Shown here: piece by piece, positions 37,742 through 47,700 of the stretch | Layout: every line of letters begins with the position of its first letter | How positions within the stretch are numbered: position 1 is the stretch's first letter | Origin: Stieleria marina | GTDB taxonomy: Bacteria > Planctomycetota > Planctomycetia > Pirellulales > Pirellulaceae | DNA length: 64,000 nucleotides | Assembly: GCA_007741555.1 (NCBI GenBank) | Contig: CP036526.1 | Location: forward strand, 1,178,001-1,242,000 | Direction of reading: 5' to 3' | Notes under the pieces: model-generated | Databases searched by the model: none | What the model saw: the letters and a program-made list of their open reading frames with translations, nothing else | Told to the model about the DNA's origin: nothing | Made by a program: the position numbers and the translations under genes

Positions 37742-39385
37742 TTATGACTTTGCTTCGCTGGCTTGTTCGCTTTCGATACGATTTTTGCGACGCTCAATCG
37801 ATGCTTCGACAAAACCTGCGAACAACGGATGTGCCTTCAGCGGTTTACTTTTGAATTCGGGGTGAAACTGTGCGGCGACGAACCAAGGATGATCCGGTAT
37901 TTCGATGATTTCGACCAACGAATCATCAGGGCTGGTGCCTGCGAAACGCATCCCGTGAGCTTCGTATTGTTGGCGATACTGGTTGTTAAATTCGTAGCGG
38001 TGGCGATGACGTTCGTCGACTTCTTCCACGCCGTAAGCTTTGCCAGAAATACTGTGCCGATCCAATTTAGTTGGCTGGCTGCCCAGTCGCATCGTGCCAC
38101 CCATCTGCGTCACGTTTTGCTGTTCGTCTAGCAAACAGATGACGGGATGCTTGGTGTCTTTGTCAAACTCACTGCTGTGTGCGCTCGTCAAACCCATCGC
38201 ATTGCGACCGTATTCGATCACGGCACACTGCATGCCAAGGCAAATGCCAAAGAATGGAATGCCACGCTCGCGGGCAAAGCGAATCGCTTGCACTTTGCCT
38301 TCGATGCCTCGTTCACCAAACCCACCCGGAACCAAGATGCCGTGGTAACCGCTTAGCAACCGTTCGGCGCCTTCGCGTTCGATGTCGGCACTTTGCACCC
38401 GACCGATGCGAATTTGTGCTTGGTGGTGCATGCCTGCGTGATCGATCGATTCGTAAATCGACTTGTACGCGTCTTTGTGTTCGGCGTATTTGCCGACGAC
38501 GGCGATCGAAATTTCGTGGCGTGGGTTGCGCAGTCGATGCAGCAAGTCTGCCCAGGGCGAAATGTCCAACGGTTTGGCCGCGGTCAGTTCAAGCTTTTTG
38601 ACGACCAGTTCGTCCAGCTTGTTGTCGACCAGCGAGATCGGGACTTCGTAGATTGAAAAGTCTTTGTCTTTTTCTTCGATGACGGCTTCGACCGGCACGT
38701 TGCAAAACAAGGCGATCTTTTCGCGATCGTCACGACTGATTGAGTGTTCGCAGCGACAAATCAGAATGTCCGGCTGGATACCGATTTGACGCATTTGGCC
38801 GACGCTATGCTGCGTCGGTTTGGTTTTCAGTTCGTCGGCGGCTTTCAAGTACGGCACCAGTGTCAGGTGCATGTAAAGGACATTTTCGCGTCCAACGTCT
38901 TGGCCAAATTGTCGAATGGCTTCCAAGAACGGCAAGCTTTCGATGTCACCGACCGTGCCACCGATTTCGGTGATGACGACGTCGACGTTGTCACCGCCCA
39001 TTCGTTTGATGGACGACTTGATTTCGTTGGTGATGTGCGGAATGACTTGGACGGTATTGCCCAGGAAATGGCCCTGGCGTTCTTTTTCGATTACGGACAG
39101 GTAGATCTGTCCGGTCGTGTAATTGCAGTCACGCGTCAATTCGCCCGACGTGAATCGTTCGTAGTGGCCCAAGTCCAGATCGGTCTCGGACCCGTCGTCG
39201 AGCACGTAGACTTCGCCGTGCTGGTAGGGGCTCATCGTGCCGGGATCAACGTTGATGTACGGATCCAGTTTCTGCATCCGGACGCTGAGGCCGCGTTGTT
39301 CGAGCAGCATTCCGAGAGAGGCGGCCGTCAGGCCTTTGCCGAGCGAGCTAACGACGCCGCCGGTTACAAAGATGTGTTTGGTCAT
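37742..39385 (-). CDS. pyrG: CTP synthase
   Basis: The ATG at 39385 ([18 protein letters not shown]) gives 547 residues, the usual length; the frame extends six codons further without need. The amidoligase domain (about 1-266) has the P-loop [10 protein letters not shown], the [20 protein letters not shown] block and GGTVGDIES. The class I glutamine amidotransferase domain (about 290-545) has the nucleophile in FGICLGMQ and the His-Glu pair in FHPEFKSKP. The enzyme aminates UTP to CTP in the cytoplasm using glutamine and ATP. The gene follows kdsB, whose product consumes CTP. I recall the same kdsB-pyrG order in Chlamydia. Confidence 0.99.
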   Translation of the reverse strand: MTKHIFVTGGVVSSLGKGLTAASLGMLLEQRGLSVRMQKLDPYINVDPGTMSPYQHGEVYVLDDGSETDLDLGHYERFTSGELTRDCNYTTGQIYLSVIEKERQGHFLGNTVQVIPHITNEIKSSIKRMGGDNVDVVITEIGGTVGDIESLPFLEAIRQFGQDVGRENVLYMHLTLVPYLKAADELKTKPTQHSVGQMRQIGIQPDILICRCEHSISRDDREKIALFCNVPVEAVIEEKDKDFSIYEVPISLVDNKLDELVVKKLELTAAKPLDISPWADLLHRLRNPRHEISIAVVGKYAEHKDAYKSIYESIDHAGMHHQAQIRIGRVQSADIEREGAERLLSGYHGILVPGGFGERGIEGKVQAIRFARERGIPFFGICLGMQCAVIEYGRNAMGLTSAHSSEFDKDTKHPVICLLDEQQNVTQMGGTMRLGSQPTKLDRHSISGKAYGVEEVDERHRHRYEFNNQYRQQYEAHGMRFAGTSPDDSLVEIIEIPDHPWFVAAQFHPEFKSKPLKAHPLFAGFVEASIERRKNRIESEQASEAKS

Positions 39386-39571
39386 GGAAGTGGATGATAC
39401 CAACCCAGAGATTTTACGAAAGCCGCATTCTAATTTGAAGCGATTCGTCGCGTATTTAATTGGGGTCTAGTCAGAGGCCCGTCGGGGCGTTCGCGGCGCG
39501 TCGTTGTGCTTTTGCGAATTCTTGGGGCTACAGCGGCGAGGGCAGGTTCGGGGGGTTGCCGAGGAATCAGG

Positions 39572-40345
39572 CTATTTTGACGTTGCCAGTCGATCGATGA
39601 ATGCGTCCAGATCGGCTTGAGTGTCGATCCCCGGGGTGGCCGATTCGACTCGTGCGACGGCGATTGTTTTGCCGGCTTCGATGGCGCGAAGCTGCTCCAA
39701 GCGTTCGGATTGCTCGATTTGGCTGGGCGGCTGAGCGGCGAACCAACTCAGGAATTCGCGTCGGTACGCGTACAGCCCTAGGTGATGCCAGAAAATCGGG
39801 GGTTCGGCGGCCAGCACTTCGTCGGTGACACCATCGCGGACGTGCGGTACGACGCTACGGCTGAAGTAAACCGCCCTGCCCTGCCCTGCTGAGTTTTTAT
39901 TTAACGCCAACACAATTTTGACGACGGATGGATCGTCTAACAGCGCTGGGTTGCGAATGGGCGTGCCGACCGTGGACATGTCCGCCTGGGGGGCATCGAT
40001 CAACGCTTGAGCGACCAGGTCGATTGCGGCCGGCGAGATTTCTGGTTCGTCGCCTTGCACGTTCACGAACACGTCCACATTGGGCATTGCCGCGGCGACT
40101 TCGGCGATCCGGTCGGTGCCGCTGGGACAATCGGGGTTCGTCATGATCCAGCGACCGCCAAACGATTCGACTTCATCAGCAATTCGTTGGTCATCAACGG
40201 CCACGATCACGCCGCTAGCGACGTCTGATGCGGAGGCGGCATCGAAGGTGTGTTGAAGGACTGATTTGCTGCCGGCGCGTCGCAGCAGTTTTTCGGGCAA
40301 ACGTGTCGAAGCGAGTCGGGCGGGAATGACGATTTGGCAATGCAT
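39572..40345 (-). CDS. kdsB: 3-deoxy-manno-octulosonate cytidylyltransferase
   Basis: This 257-residue protein matches KdsB throughout. The nucleotide site is VIPARLASTRLPEKLL. PSGTDRIAEV, VNVQGDEPEISP (metal-binding Asp-Glu) and HHLGLYAYRREFL follow, and the end is GIDTQADLDAF. The enzyme couples CTP and Kdo to CMP-Kdo in the cytoplasm for lipopolysaccharide core synthesis, which indicates a Gram-negative outer membrane. Compared with E. coli KdsB from memory there is an extra loop of about five or six residues (NKNSAGQGR, about residues 149-157) between a core strand and the YFSR motif. It is encoded by a GGGCAG mini-repeat. The catalytic residues appear intact. Confidence 0.97.
   Translation of the reverse strand: MHCQIVIPARLASTRLPEKLLRRAGSKSVLQHTFDAASASDVASGVIVAVDDQRIADEVESFGGRWIMTNPDCPSGTDRIAEVAAAMPNVDVFVNVQGDEPEISPAAIDLVAQALIDAPQADMSTVGTPIRNPALLDDPSVVKIVLALNKNSAGQGRAVYFSRSVVPHVRDGVTDEVLAAEPPIFWHHLGLYAYRREFLSWFAAQPPSQIEQSERLEQLRAIEAGKTIAVARVESATPGIDTQADLDAFIDRLATSK
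39873..39891 (-). repeat. GGGCAG mini-repeat, copy B (inside kdsB)
   Basis: On the minus strand this reads CAGCAGGGCAGGGCAGGGC, three tandem GGGCA-type units. It encodes SAGQGRA and coincides with a loop that is longer than in E. coli KdsB. Fourteen bases (CAGCAGGGCAGGGC) are identical to copy A. Confidence 0.65.
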
Positions 40346-40396
40346 GAACGTGAATTTAGCACGGAACGAACGCTTTGAAAGGCAAGGTGCTTGAAT

Positions 40397-40410
40397 CGCT
40401 TTGCAAAGCG
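40397..40410. promoter_or_regulatory. 14-bp perfect palindrome, candidate operator
   Basis: CGCTTTGCAAAGCG is a perfect inverted repeat. It lies two bases upstream of the -35 element of the riboswitch promoter and 52 bases before the divergent kdsB start, a position suited to a regulator. Confidence 0.4.
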
Positions 40411-40411
40411 T

Positions 40412-40440
40412 TTGACAGTTTTATAAAGCCGACCTAGTCT
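40412..40440 (+). promoter_or_regulatory. sigma70-type promoter for the riboswitch transcript
   Basis: TTGACA (40412-40417) is a perfect -35 box. After a 17-base spacer comes TAGTCT (40435-40440), a partial -10 box. Transcription would begin near 40447, just ahead of the riboswitch-like core. Confidence 0.55.
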
Positions 40441-40446
40441 CTGTCC

Positions 40447-40600
40447 CAACGATGCGTGGTGATGCGAGCAGATGGACCTTGGTTTGCCGCAGAAAAGGGA
40501 ACTCCGGTGAGACTCCGGGACGGCCCAGCCGCTGTGTCTGATGAAAAGGACGGCTAGAATTTTCGGCCGCCTTTGTCCCAACGCTTAATCTTTTTGCCAT
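40447..40600 (+). promoter_or_regulatory. cobalamin (B12) riboswitch candidate
   Basis: The core at 40493-40535 matches the conserved cobalamin aptamer sequence. AAAAGGGAAC is followed by CCGGTGAGACTCCGG (stem CCGG/CCGG with the GGTGxxAxTCC loop) and then GACGGCCCAGCCGCTGT, the B12-box-type end (consensus GCCACTGT). Upstream, GGTTTGCC may form the P3 side. Downstream, GGACGGC and GCCGCC (about 40548-40571) form an imperfect hairpin, and a T-run (CTTTTTG) lies near 40590, so termination control is possible. The peripheral part seems compact. TGTCCCAACG occurs twice, at 40442 and 40574. The next gene on this strand is the DUF1559 gene at 40813. Confidence 0.75.
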
Positions 40601-40812
40601 TGTTTGCGTGATCACTGCGGTCGCGCGAGCGAGAAGGCGAGCGAAGGGAATCATCAGTAGTCAGAAGACCTACCGCGTTTATCGGACACTTCGTGACCTT
40701 CTAGGGTGAGGTCAGTGTCGCAAACCGAGTCGCTATGAAGGCGATGTCGCGCGGATTCAATTGCGCTTAGGTTTTTTCGATTGTCGCTGATCGCTTTGTC
40801 GAGGCAGAACGA

Positions 40813-41730
40813 ATGCGCAAATTGTTTGCGAATCGGACAATAGAGCTGCGCGCCGTGACGGAAGTGTCGGATCGCCGGTGCTGCGAGACAGCAGCCGTTG
40901 CGAATCAATTGGCACTGCCCGATCGAACTGACTTTGCTGCGCACCGAAACCAACGTGCTGCGTTCACGCTGGTCGAACTGCTTGTCGTGATTGCGATCAT
41001 TGGAATCTTGGTCGGATTGTTGTTGCCGGCCGTGCAGGCGGCACGCGAAGCCGCGCGGCGAATGAGCTGCCAAAACAATGTCCGGCAAATCGGACTGGCG
41101 CTTCATAACTATCACGCGACCTATCGAAAACTACCGCCCGGTGGAATCGAAGTTCGTCCGGAAGTGCCCGACGGGCATCAGTTTGCTTGGTCAGCGATGG
41201 TATTGCCGTTCATGGAAGAGACGGCTGTTTATCAGCAAATCGATTTTAGCTATGCATTCGATGCACCTGAAAATGAAGCGGCGGCAGGCCGTGTCATCGA
41301 ACCGTTTCTCTGTCCCAGTACATCACGCAGCAGTCCACTCAATAGCGGCCGCGGCGCGACGGACTATGGGGGCATCTATGGCGAAAGAATCGCGAGCCGC
41401 AATTTCCCGCCGCGAGGCGTGATGATCCATGACCGACCGATTCGTTTTCGTGACATCACCGACGGGCTGTCGCGAACAGTCATGATCGCCGAGGACGCAA
41501 ATTTTCCAGATGGCCAATGGATCAACGCCAGAAACCTTTTCGATCAGGCGTTTCCGATTAACAAAGCGCCGCCGTTTGAAAATGACATTCGCAGTCAACA
41601 CATCGGTGGCGCGATGGTCTTGTTTGCTGACGGATCGGTTTCGTTTTTAACGGAGCAAATGGATTTGCAATTGCTGGCCGCCATATGTACTCGCAACGGC
41701 AACGAAAAAATGCCTGACTTAGATCGATAA
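40813..41730 (+). CDS. DUF1559 prepilin-like protein downstream of the riboswitch
   Basis: This 305-residue frame includes an unusually long leader of about 50 residues before the prepilin signature RAAFTLVELLVVIAIIGILV. A TTG or GTG nearer the motif may be the true start. The conserved LLPAVQAAREAARRMSCQNN, LALHNYHATYRKLPPGG and the C-terminal IGGAMVLFADGSVSFLT are all present. DUF1559 proteins are pseudopilin-like. Its start is about 215 bases after the riboswitch candidate. The giant DUF4465 gene follows 49 bases downstream with no terminator seen between them, so both should be controlled by the riboswitch. It may help export or assemble the giant protein (inference). Confidence 0.92.
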   Translation: MRKLFANRTIELRAVTEVSDRRCCETAAVANQLALPDRTDFAAHRNQRAAFTLVELLVVIAIIGILVGLLLPAVQAAREAARRMSCQNNVRQIGLALHNYHATYRKLPPGGIEVRPEVPDGHQFAWSAMVLPFMEETAVYQQIDFSYAFDAPENEAAAGRVIEPFLCPSTSRSSPLNSGRGATDYGGIYGERIASRNFPPRGVMIHDRPIRFRDITDGLSRTVMIAEDANFPDGQWINARNLFDQAFPINKAPPFENDIRSQHIGGAMVLFADGSVSFLTEQMDLQLLAAICTRNGNEKMPDLDR

Positions 41731-41779
41731 CGACGCTCGAACGAACCCAAGAAATCAACTTTTGATACACACAACTAAT

Positions 41780-44700
41780 ATGACGCCCTCAATCAAACGA
41801 CGCACACTGACTAAACGCCGCTTACATAGCGAGACGCTTGAAACACGACACTTATTGGCCGGCCCCTACGCTCCCGCAGCAGGACAGGTCGGCTCCAGCG
41901 CAATCGCTCATGACGACGTGTCGTTCGTCGCTTGGGCATCGCGAGTCGAAGATTACACTGTCGGCAGCGACGTTGAGATCGAATTTCAGACCCAGGCCAA
42001 CGCTCTGGGGCCTGCGCAAGGGAGTTCGCCGGGGATCGTCTCGCTGGGCCGCGGCGGTACGTTGACGTTGGCCTTTGACGCACCGATCCGCAACGGTTTG
42101 GGGGCGGATTTTGCTGTGTTCGAAAACAGTTTTAGCGATACGTTTCTGGAACTTGGCTACGTCGAAGTTTCATCCGACGGCGTGAACTTTTTTCGCTTTG
42201 AGAGTGATTCGCAAACGCCCGCCGCTGTCGGCGCTTTCGGCAGTGTGGATCCGACCGACATCAATAACTTGGCCGGAAAATACCGAGCTGGGTTTGGGAC
42301 GCCGTTTGACTTGGCAGAACTTGTTGGCAGCAGTTCCTTGCTTGATACCACGCGGGTAACGCATGTGCGGTTGGTTGACGTCGTGGGCGATGGAAGTGCG
42401 CTTGATGCAAGCGGCGATGTGATTTTTGATCCGTTTGCCACGGTTGGCAGCGCTGGTCTGGACGTCGATGCGGTTGGGGTCATTCATCAATCACTGTCGC
42501 AAACACAAGTGGCTGGATTTGAGGATGTCGGGGCATCTCTGGCCGCATCGTCGTCCTTCAGCGGTCCGGCGTCCGGCGGTACAACGGCGCCAGGCCAATT
42601 TGGCGGCACGACGACGACTGGCACATTCGTGTCCGAGACACTGGCCCTGAACAATTCGCACAACGATCAATTTGGGTCATGGACCGGATTTGCTTACAGC
42701 AACGTGTCAGACAATACGACGGCTGGATTTCTGAACCAGTACGGTTCGTTTGCCGGTGGCGGCGCGTCAGGGTCATCGACTTTTGCGTTGGGTTTTGCCG
42801 ATGTGAATGGGAGTTCACAGCTTCCAACGATTAGGCGTGCGTCGACGGATCTGCGCACGCTGCAATCGCTGGCCGTCACCAACTCCACGTACGCTGCCTT
42901 GTCGATGGCACAGGGCGATCAGTTTGCCAGAAAGTTCGGCGGTGATAGCGGCAACGATCCCGACTACTTGTTGTTGACGATTGACGGCAAAGACGCCGCG
43001 GGTACCTCGGTCGGTACCGTCGAGTTTTACTTGGCCGACTTTCGATTCGCCGACAATTCGATGGACTACATCGTTGATCAATGGACGGAAGTGGATCTGA
43101 CTGCGATCGCCGGCGCCAGGTCACTTGTCTTCGATATTGATTCAAGCGATGTGGGGGCGTTTGGAGTCAACACGCCCGCGTACTTTGCATTGGACGACAT
43201 CACGTTTGCAAAACCAGTCCTGCCGATCGACATTGCCGATCATTCCGTGAGTGAATCCGATGGCGACGCCGCGACGACGGTTCGCATCAGTCGCGCTGAC
43301 CTGGATACGACGCAGCCAATCGTGGTTTCGCTGGCGTCACTGGATTCGACGATCGCATCGATTCCGTCCACGGTCACGATTGCCGCGGGGCAGTCGTTCG
43401 TCGAATTTTCCATCGACGTTGTGAATGACGAATTGTCGGGGGCGGACAGGACAATCACGATCGAAGCGTCAGCGGATGGATTTGTGACGGGAAGCGAGCA
43501 GCTAACGATCGTCGAAGATGATGCGTTGACGTTGAGCGTTTCGTTGTCTGCCGCATCGGTTGCCGAAGGCGGCACATTTGATCTGACCGTCAGCCGAAAC
43601 TCGGCCGACCTTTCGACGGCGCAGGTCGTGCAGCTAAGTGACAGCCAGGCAAATCTGTTGGACTTGCCAGAGAGCGTTACCATTGCGATCGGGCAATCGA
43701 CCCAGGCGATCACGGTCACGGCGATCGAAGATCAAAACGATCGAGCGGACCAGGCAGTGACGATCACCGCAACGGCGGACGGTTACGTCGGCGGGCAGTC
43801 TGACCTGACAGTAAATGACAATGATGTCGCAGCGGTTCGCATCGAATACCTAGGTGCGGGATTGAGCGAATCGATGGCACCGCACACGATTGGCTTAGAG
43901 GATGTCGGTGCGACGCTTTCGAACGAATCGTCGTACAACGGCGGGGCGTTGCCTGAAGGCTTCGCTAGCGGCGGGGTGACGTTTGATACTGTCGCTCCGG
44001 ATTCGTTTGGTGGTTGGGCGTACTCGAACACGACTGACACGACGACACCAGGTTTTACCAATCAGTACAGTGCGGTGACGGGCGAGGGCGCCGGCCAAAG
44101 TGATACGTATGCGGTCGGTGTGGCTTTCGGTGTGCCTCGGGTCATGCGATCGCCCACGAGCAATCGATTCGAGTCGATTCAAATTACAAACACGACGTAC
44201 GCTGCCTTGTCCATGCAAATGGGTGATTCGTTTGCCAAGAAATTTGGCGGTGAAGATGGCAGCGACGAAGACTTCTTTGTGCTCACGATCACTGGTCGAG
44301 ACGGGCAGTTGCAAGAATCGGGAAGCATCGAATTTTACTTGGCCGACTACCGGTCAGATGACAGTGCATCGGACTACATTGTGGACCAGTGGACGACAGT
44401 GGATCTGACGGGGCTTCCGGAGCAAACCGTTGCTCTTGAGTTCAGTTTGTCGTCGTCGGACGTCGGCCAATTTGGCATGAACACCCCCGCCTACTTCGCG
44501 GTCGACAACCTGCAGCTGGCGAGCAATTTTGCTCCTGCCATTTCAGTGATTCGCAACACGGAAGACACAAGCAGTCCGCTGACGGTGACGCTTTCATCGG
44601 ACGATCACAGTGAGCTGGTATTGCCGACGACCGCAACGATTCCAGTTGGTCAGTCGTCGATCGAAGTGCCGCTCGAAGTTCGCGATGACTCTTTGGTCGA

Positions 44701-47700
44701 TGGAGACCAAACGGTCCAGCTACTAGTCGAGGCAACTGGCTTTGCTGGATCAGGTGTGGCTCTGTCGGTCGCCGATGACGATGCTGCCACGCTAACGCTG
44801 ACCGCGCTGACCAGCGAGGTTGATGAAATGGGCGGGGCTGGCCGGTTTTTGGTTCATCGAAATGCCGGTGATATCAGTAGCGAACTGTCACTCACGCTGA
44901 CAGCGGATGAAGGAAATCGCATCAGCTTTGATGCCGATGTTGTCATTCCCGCTGGCAGCCGATCGATCGAAGTTCCGTTTGTCGCGGTTGATAATGACGA
45001 AATGGGATCCGACGTCGATGTGGTTGTCGAAGCCACGGCGGCAGGATTTGCTGGTGGACAAGCGACGGTCAAAGTACTCAACGACGATTTTCCATCCGCC
45101 GCGCTGACGTTGTCGCTGGACGCGTCGACGCTGAGCGAACTGGATGCGCCAAGGACGGTTGCGTTTGAAGACATCGGCGCGGCAATTGCCGACGCATCGT
45201 TCTACAACGGTGCCGATCTGGCGGGCGGGTTCAGTTCCAATGGGCACTCATTCAACAACTCCTACAACTCTGATTTCGGAAGCTGGGGCGGATGGTCTGT
45301 GTCCAAAACAACGGATCAAACGACGGTCGGTTTTGCGAATCAGTACAGCGCCGTTGCAGGTGGCGGTGCCAGCCAGAGTGAAAGCTATGCCGTCGCATCG
45401 GCGTTTTCCGGCGGAACGGCCCCGTCGATCACTCGGGATCAAACCGAATCGGGCGATACGTTTGTGTCGATGATGGTGACCAACACAACGTACGCTGCTT
45501 TGTCGATGCGGGACGGGGATTCGTTTGCCAAACAGTTTGGCGGCGAGACGGGCGACGATCCTGATTTCTTTTTGCTTTCGATCGAAGGTGTTGATACCGA
45601 CGGTCAGTCAATCGGCACTGTCGATTTTTATCTCGCCGACTATCGCTTTGACGACAACAGCCAGGACTACATCGTTGACACATGGACCTCCGTCGATCTT
45701 TCATCGCTGGCCGATGCGGTGGAGTTGCAGTTTTCGCTCAGTTCGTCTGACGTCGGCGATTTTGGCATGAACACGCCGGCGTATTTCGCTGTTGATCAGA
45801 TCGTTGTCTCGGACACTCCCAGTGACGTGATCACTGCGACGGTAACCCGCAACGATCGCGACTTGAGCGAGGAGCTTGTCGTTCAGATTGAGAGTGCCCA
45901 TTCATCAGCAGCGCGGATTCCCACTGCGGTGACCATTCCTGCGGGTAGCGCGTCGACTACGTTTGAGATTTTGGCGGTCGACGATGCCGTCTTTGATGGC
46001 GCGCAGCAGTCGGTGATTTCGGTTTCCACCGGTGCTCACATTGGCGATCAGCAAAGTGTGACAATTACCGACGATGAAACGCCAGTGCTGACGCTGTCTG
46101 CGTCCGACAGCGAACTGTTTGAATCGAGTGAATCTACCAGCACACAGCTGTTGATCCACCGCAACACGGCAAACCTTGCGATCCCTTTGGTGGTTGATCT
46201 GTCGGTTGTCGGCGATGCATCAAGTGACGCCGTTCAGTTTCCCTCGCAAGTCACGATCCCGGCGGGAGCCAGGACTGTCGTCGTGAATATCAGTGCCAGC
46301 GACAACGTGCTGGCGCAGGGTGACCAAACAGTGCAGATGAGCGCAAACGCAGATGGTTTTGCGGCAGGAGCGGTGACAGTGTCAGTCATCGACGATGAAT
46401 CCACTGAGCTGATTGTCGAGCAGACCGATGATTCGACGGTTGTGGGGGCGCCCGGTCAAAGCGACAGTTTGCTGGTGCGATTGGCAGCGATGCCGGCATC
46501 CGATGTCGTGATTGAAGTGTCGTCGGGATCGTCGAAAGTTCGACTAAGTGAGAGCCAACTGCGATTCAGTCCTGAAACATGGAATGTGCCGCAAACAATT
46601 GATGTAACCAACCGTTTTGATTTTGAAGTCGAAGACGCGTTTGCGACGGAGATTGTTCTGTCAGTGGCGGCAGAGCTTTCGGATTCGACGTTTGCCAGTT
46701 TAGAAACTGTCAGTGTGCCGGTTGCGGTCACCGATTTTCAGCCTGCTGCGGTGCAAGTCATCGAGCGTGATTCGTCGATACGGTTGGTCGACGCAGACAC
46801 TCAAATCGAATTGGATCGGGCAACACTGCGTGACGGATTTGCACTGACTGGCAATGACATGGCGCAGACTGTGACAATCGATCGGCTTGTCCAGGCGGGC
46901 GGTTTCATTACCGTCGACCTGGCAGGGGGCGATGATACGGTCATCATTCGAGGCGATCGGTTTACTTCGCTCGATGGCGGTGCGGGCTATGACCGTTTGG
47001 TGATCGATACAGAAATTGGCCATGTGGACTTGGTTCGTTTGCTGGCCAATCGTGCGGTAGGGTTCGAGGAAATCGTCGTTCAAGGTACGGCGTCTAATGA
47101 GATCGCTTTGGATTCGGAAACGATTTTGTCGTTGGCCGATGACGCCAATTCTTTGCTGGTACGACTGGCATCGACACAACGTTTAAGTGTTGTTGGTCAA
47201 GCAGTCGCGCTGCCGCCGCAAGTCATCGATGGTCAGTTCACGCAGTCTATTCAGATTGGTGATGCCGTCTTGAACGTGGTCAGCCAAACGCCGCACCGCA
47301 ATGTTCTGGATGTCTTCGATGTGGACCAAAGCGGGCAAGTCACGCCGGCGGATATTTTGGCGGTGATCGAACGAATTTCCTCTGGCCCGTCAACGCTGGC
47401 CAGCTTGGATTCGGTCGAGGACTTTGACGGACACTACGTGGATGTATCTGGCGACGGGTTGCTGACACCTGCGGATATTTTGGAAGTCATCAACTACTTG
47501 GCAGAGCAAGCGTCCAGTACGAACCCGAGCAGTCTGCCGCAGGGCGAAGGTTTTTCCACCGACCTGATTGCGAAACGACAATTTGAGAACGTCGATGACG
47601 TTGGTTCAGTTCAAGGGAGTTCGACATTTTCGCTGTCGACGTTCTCGCTGAATGCAGGTCTGGGGGACGCTCAATCAGCTGACGCGATGATTGTCGCCGG

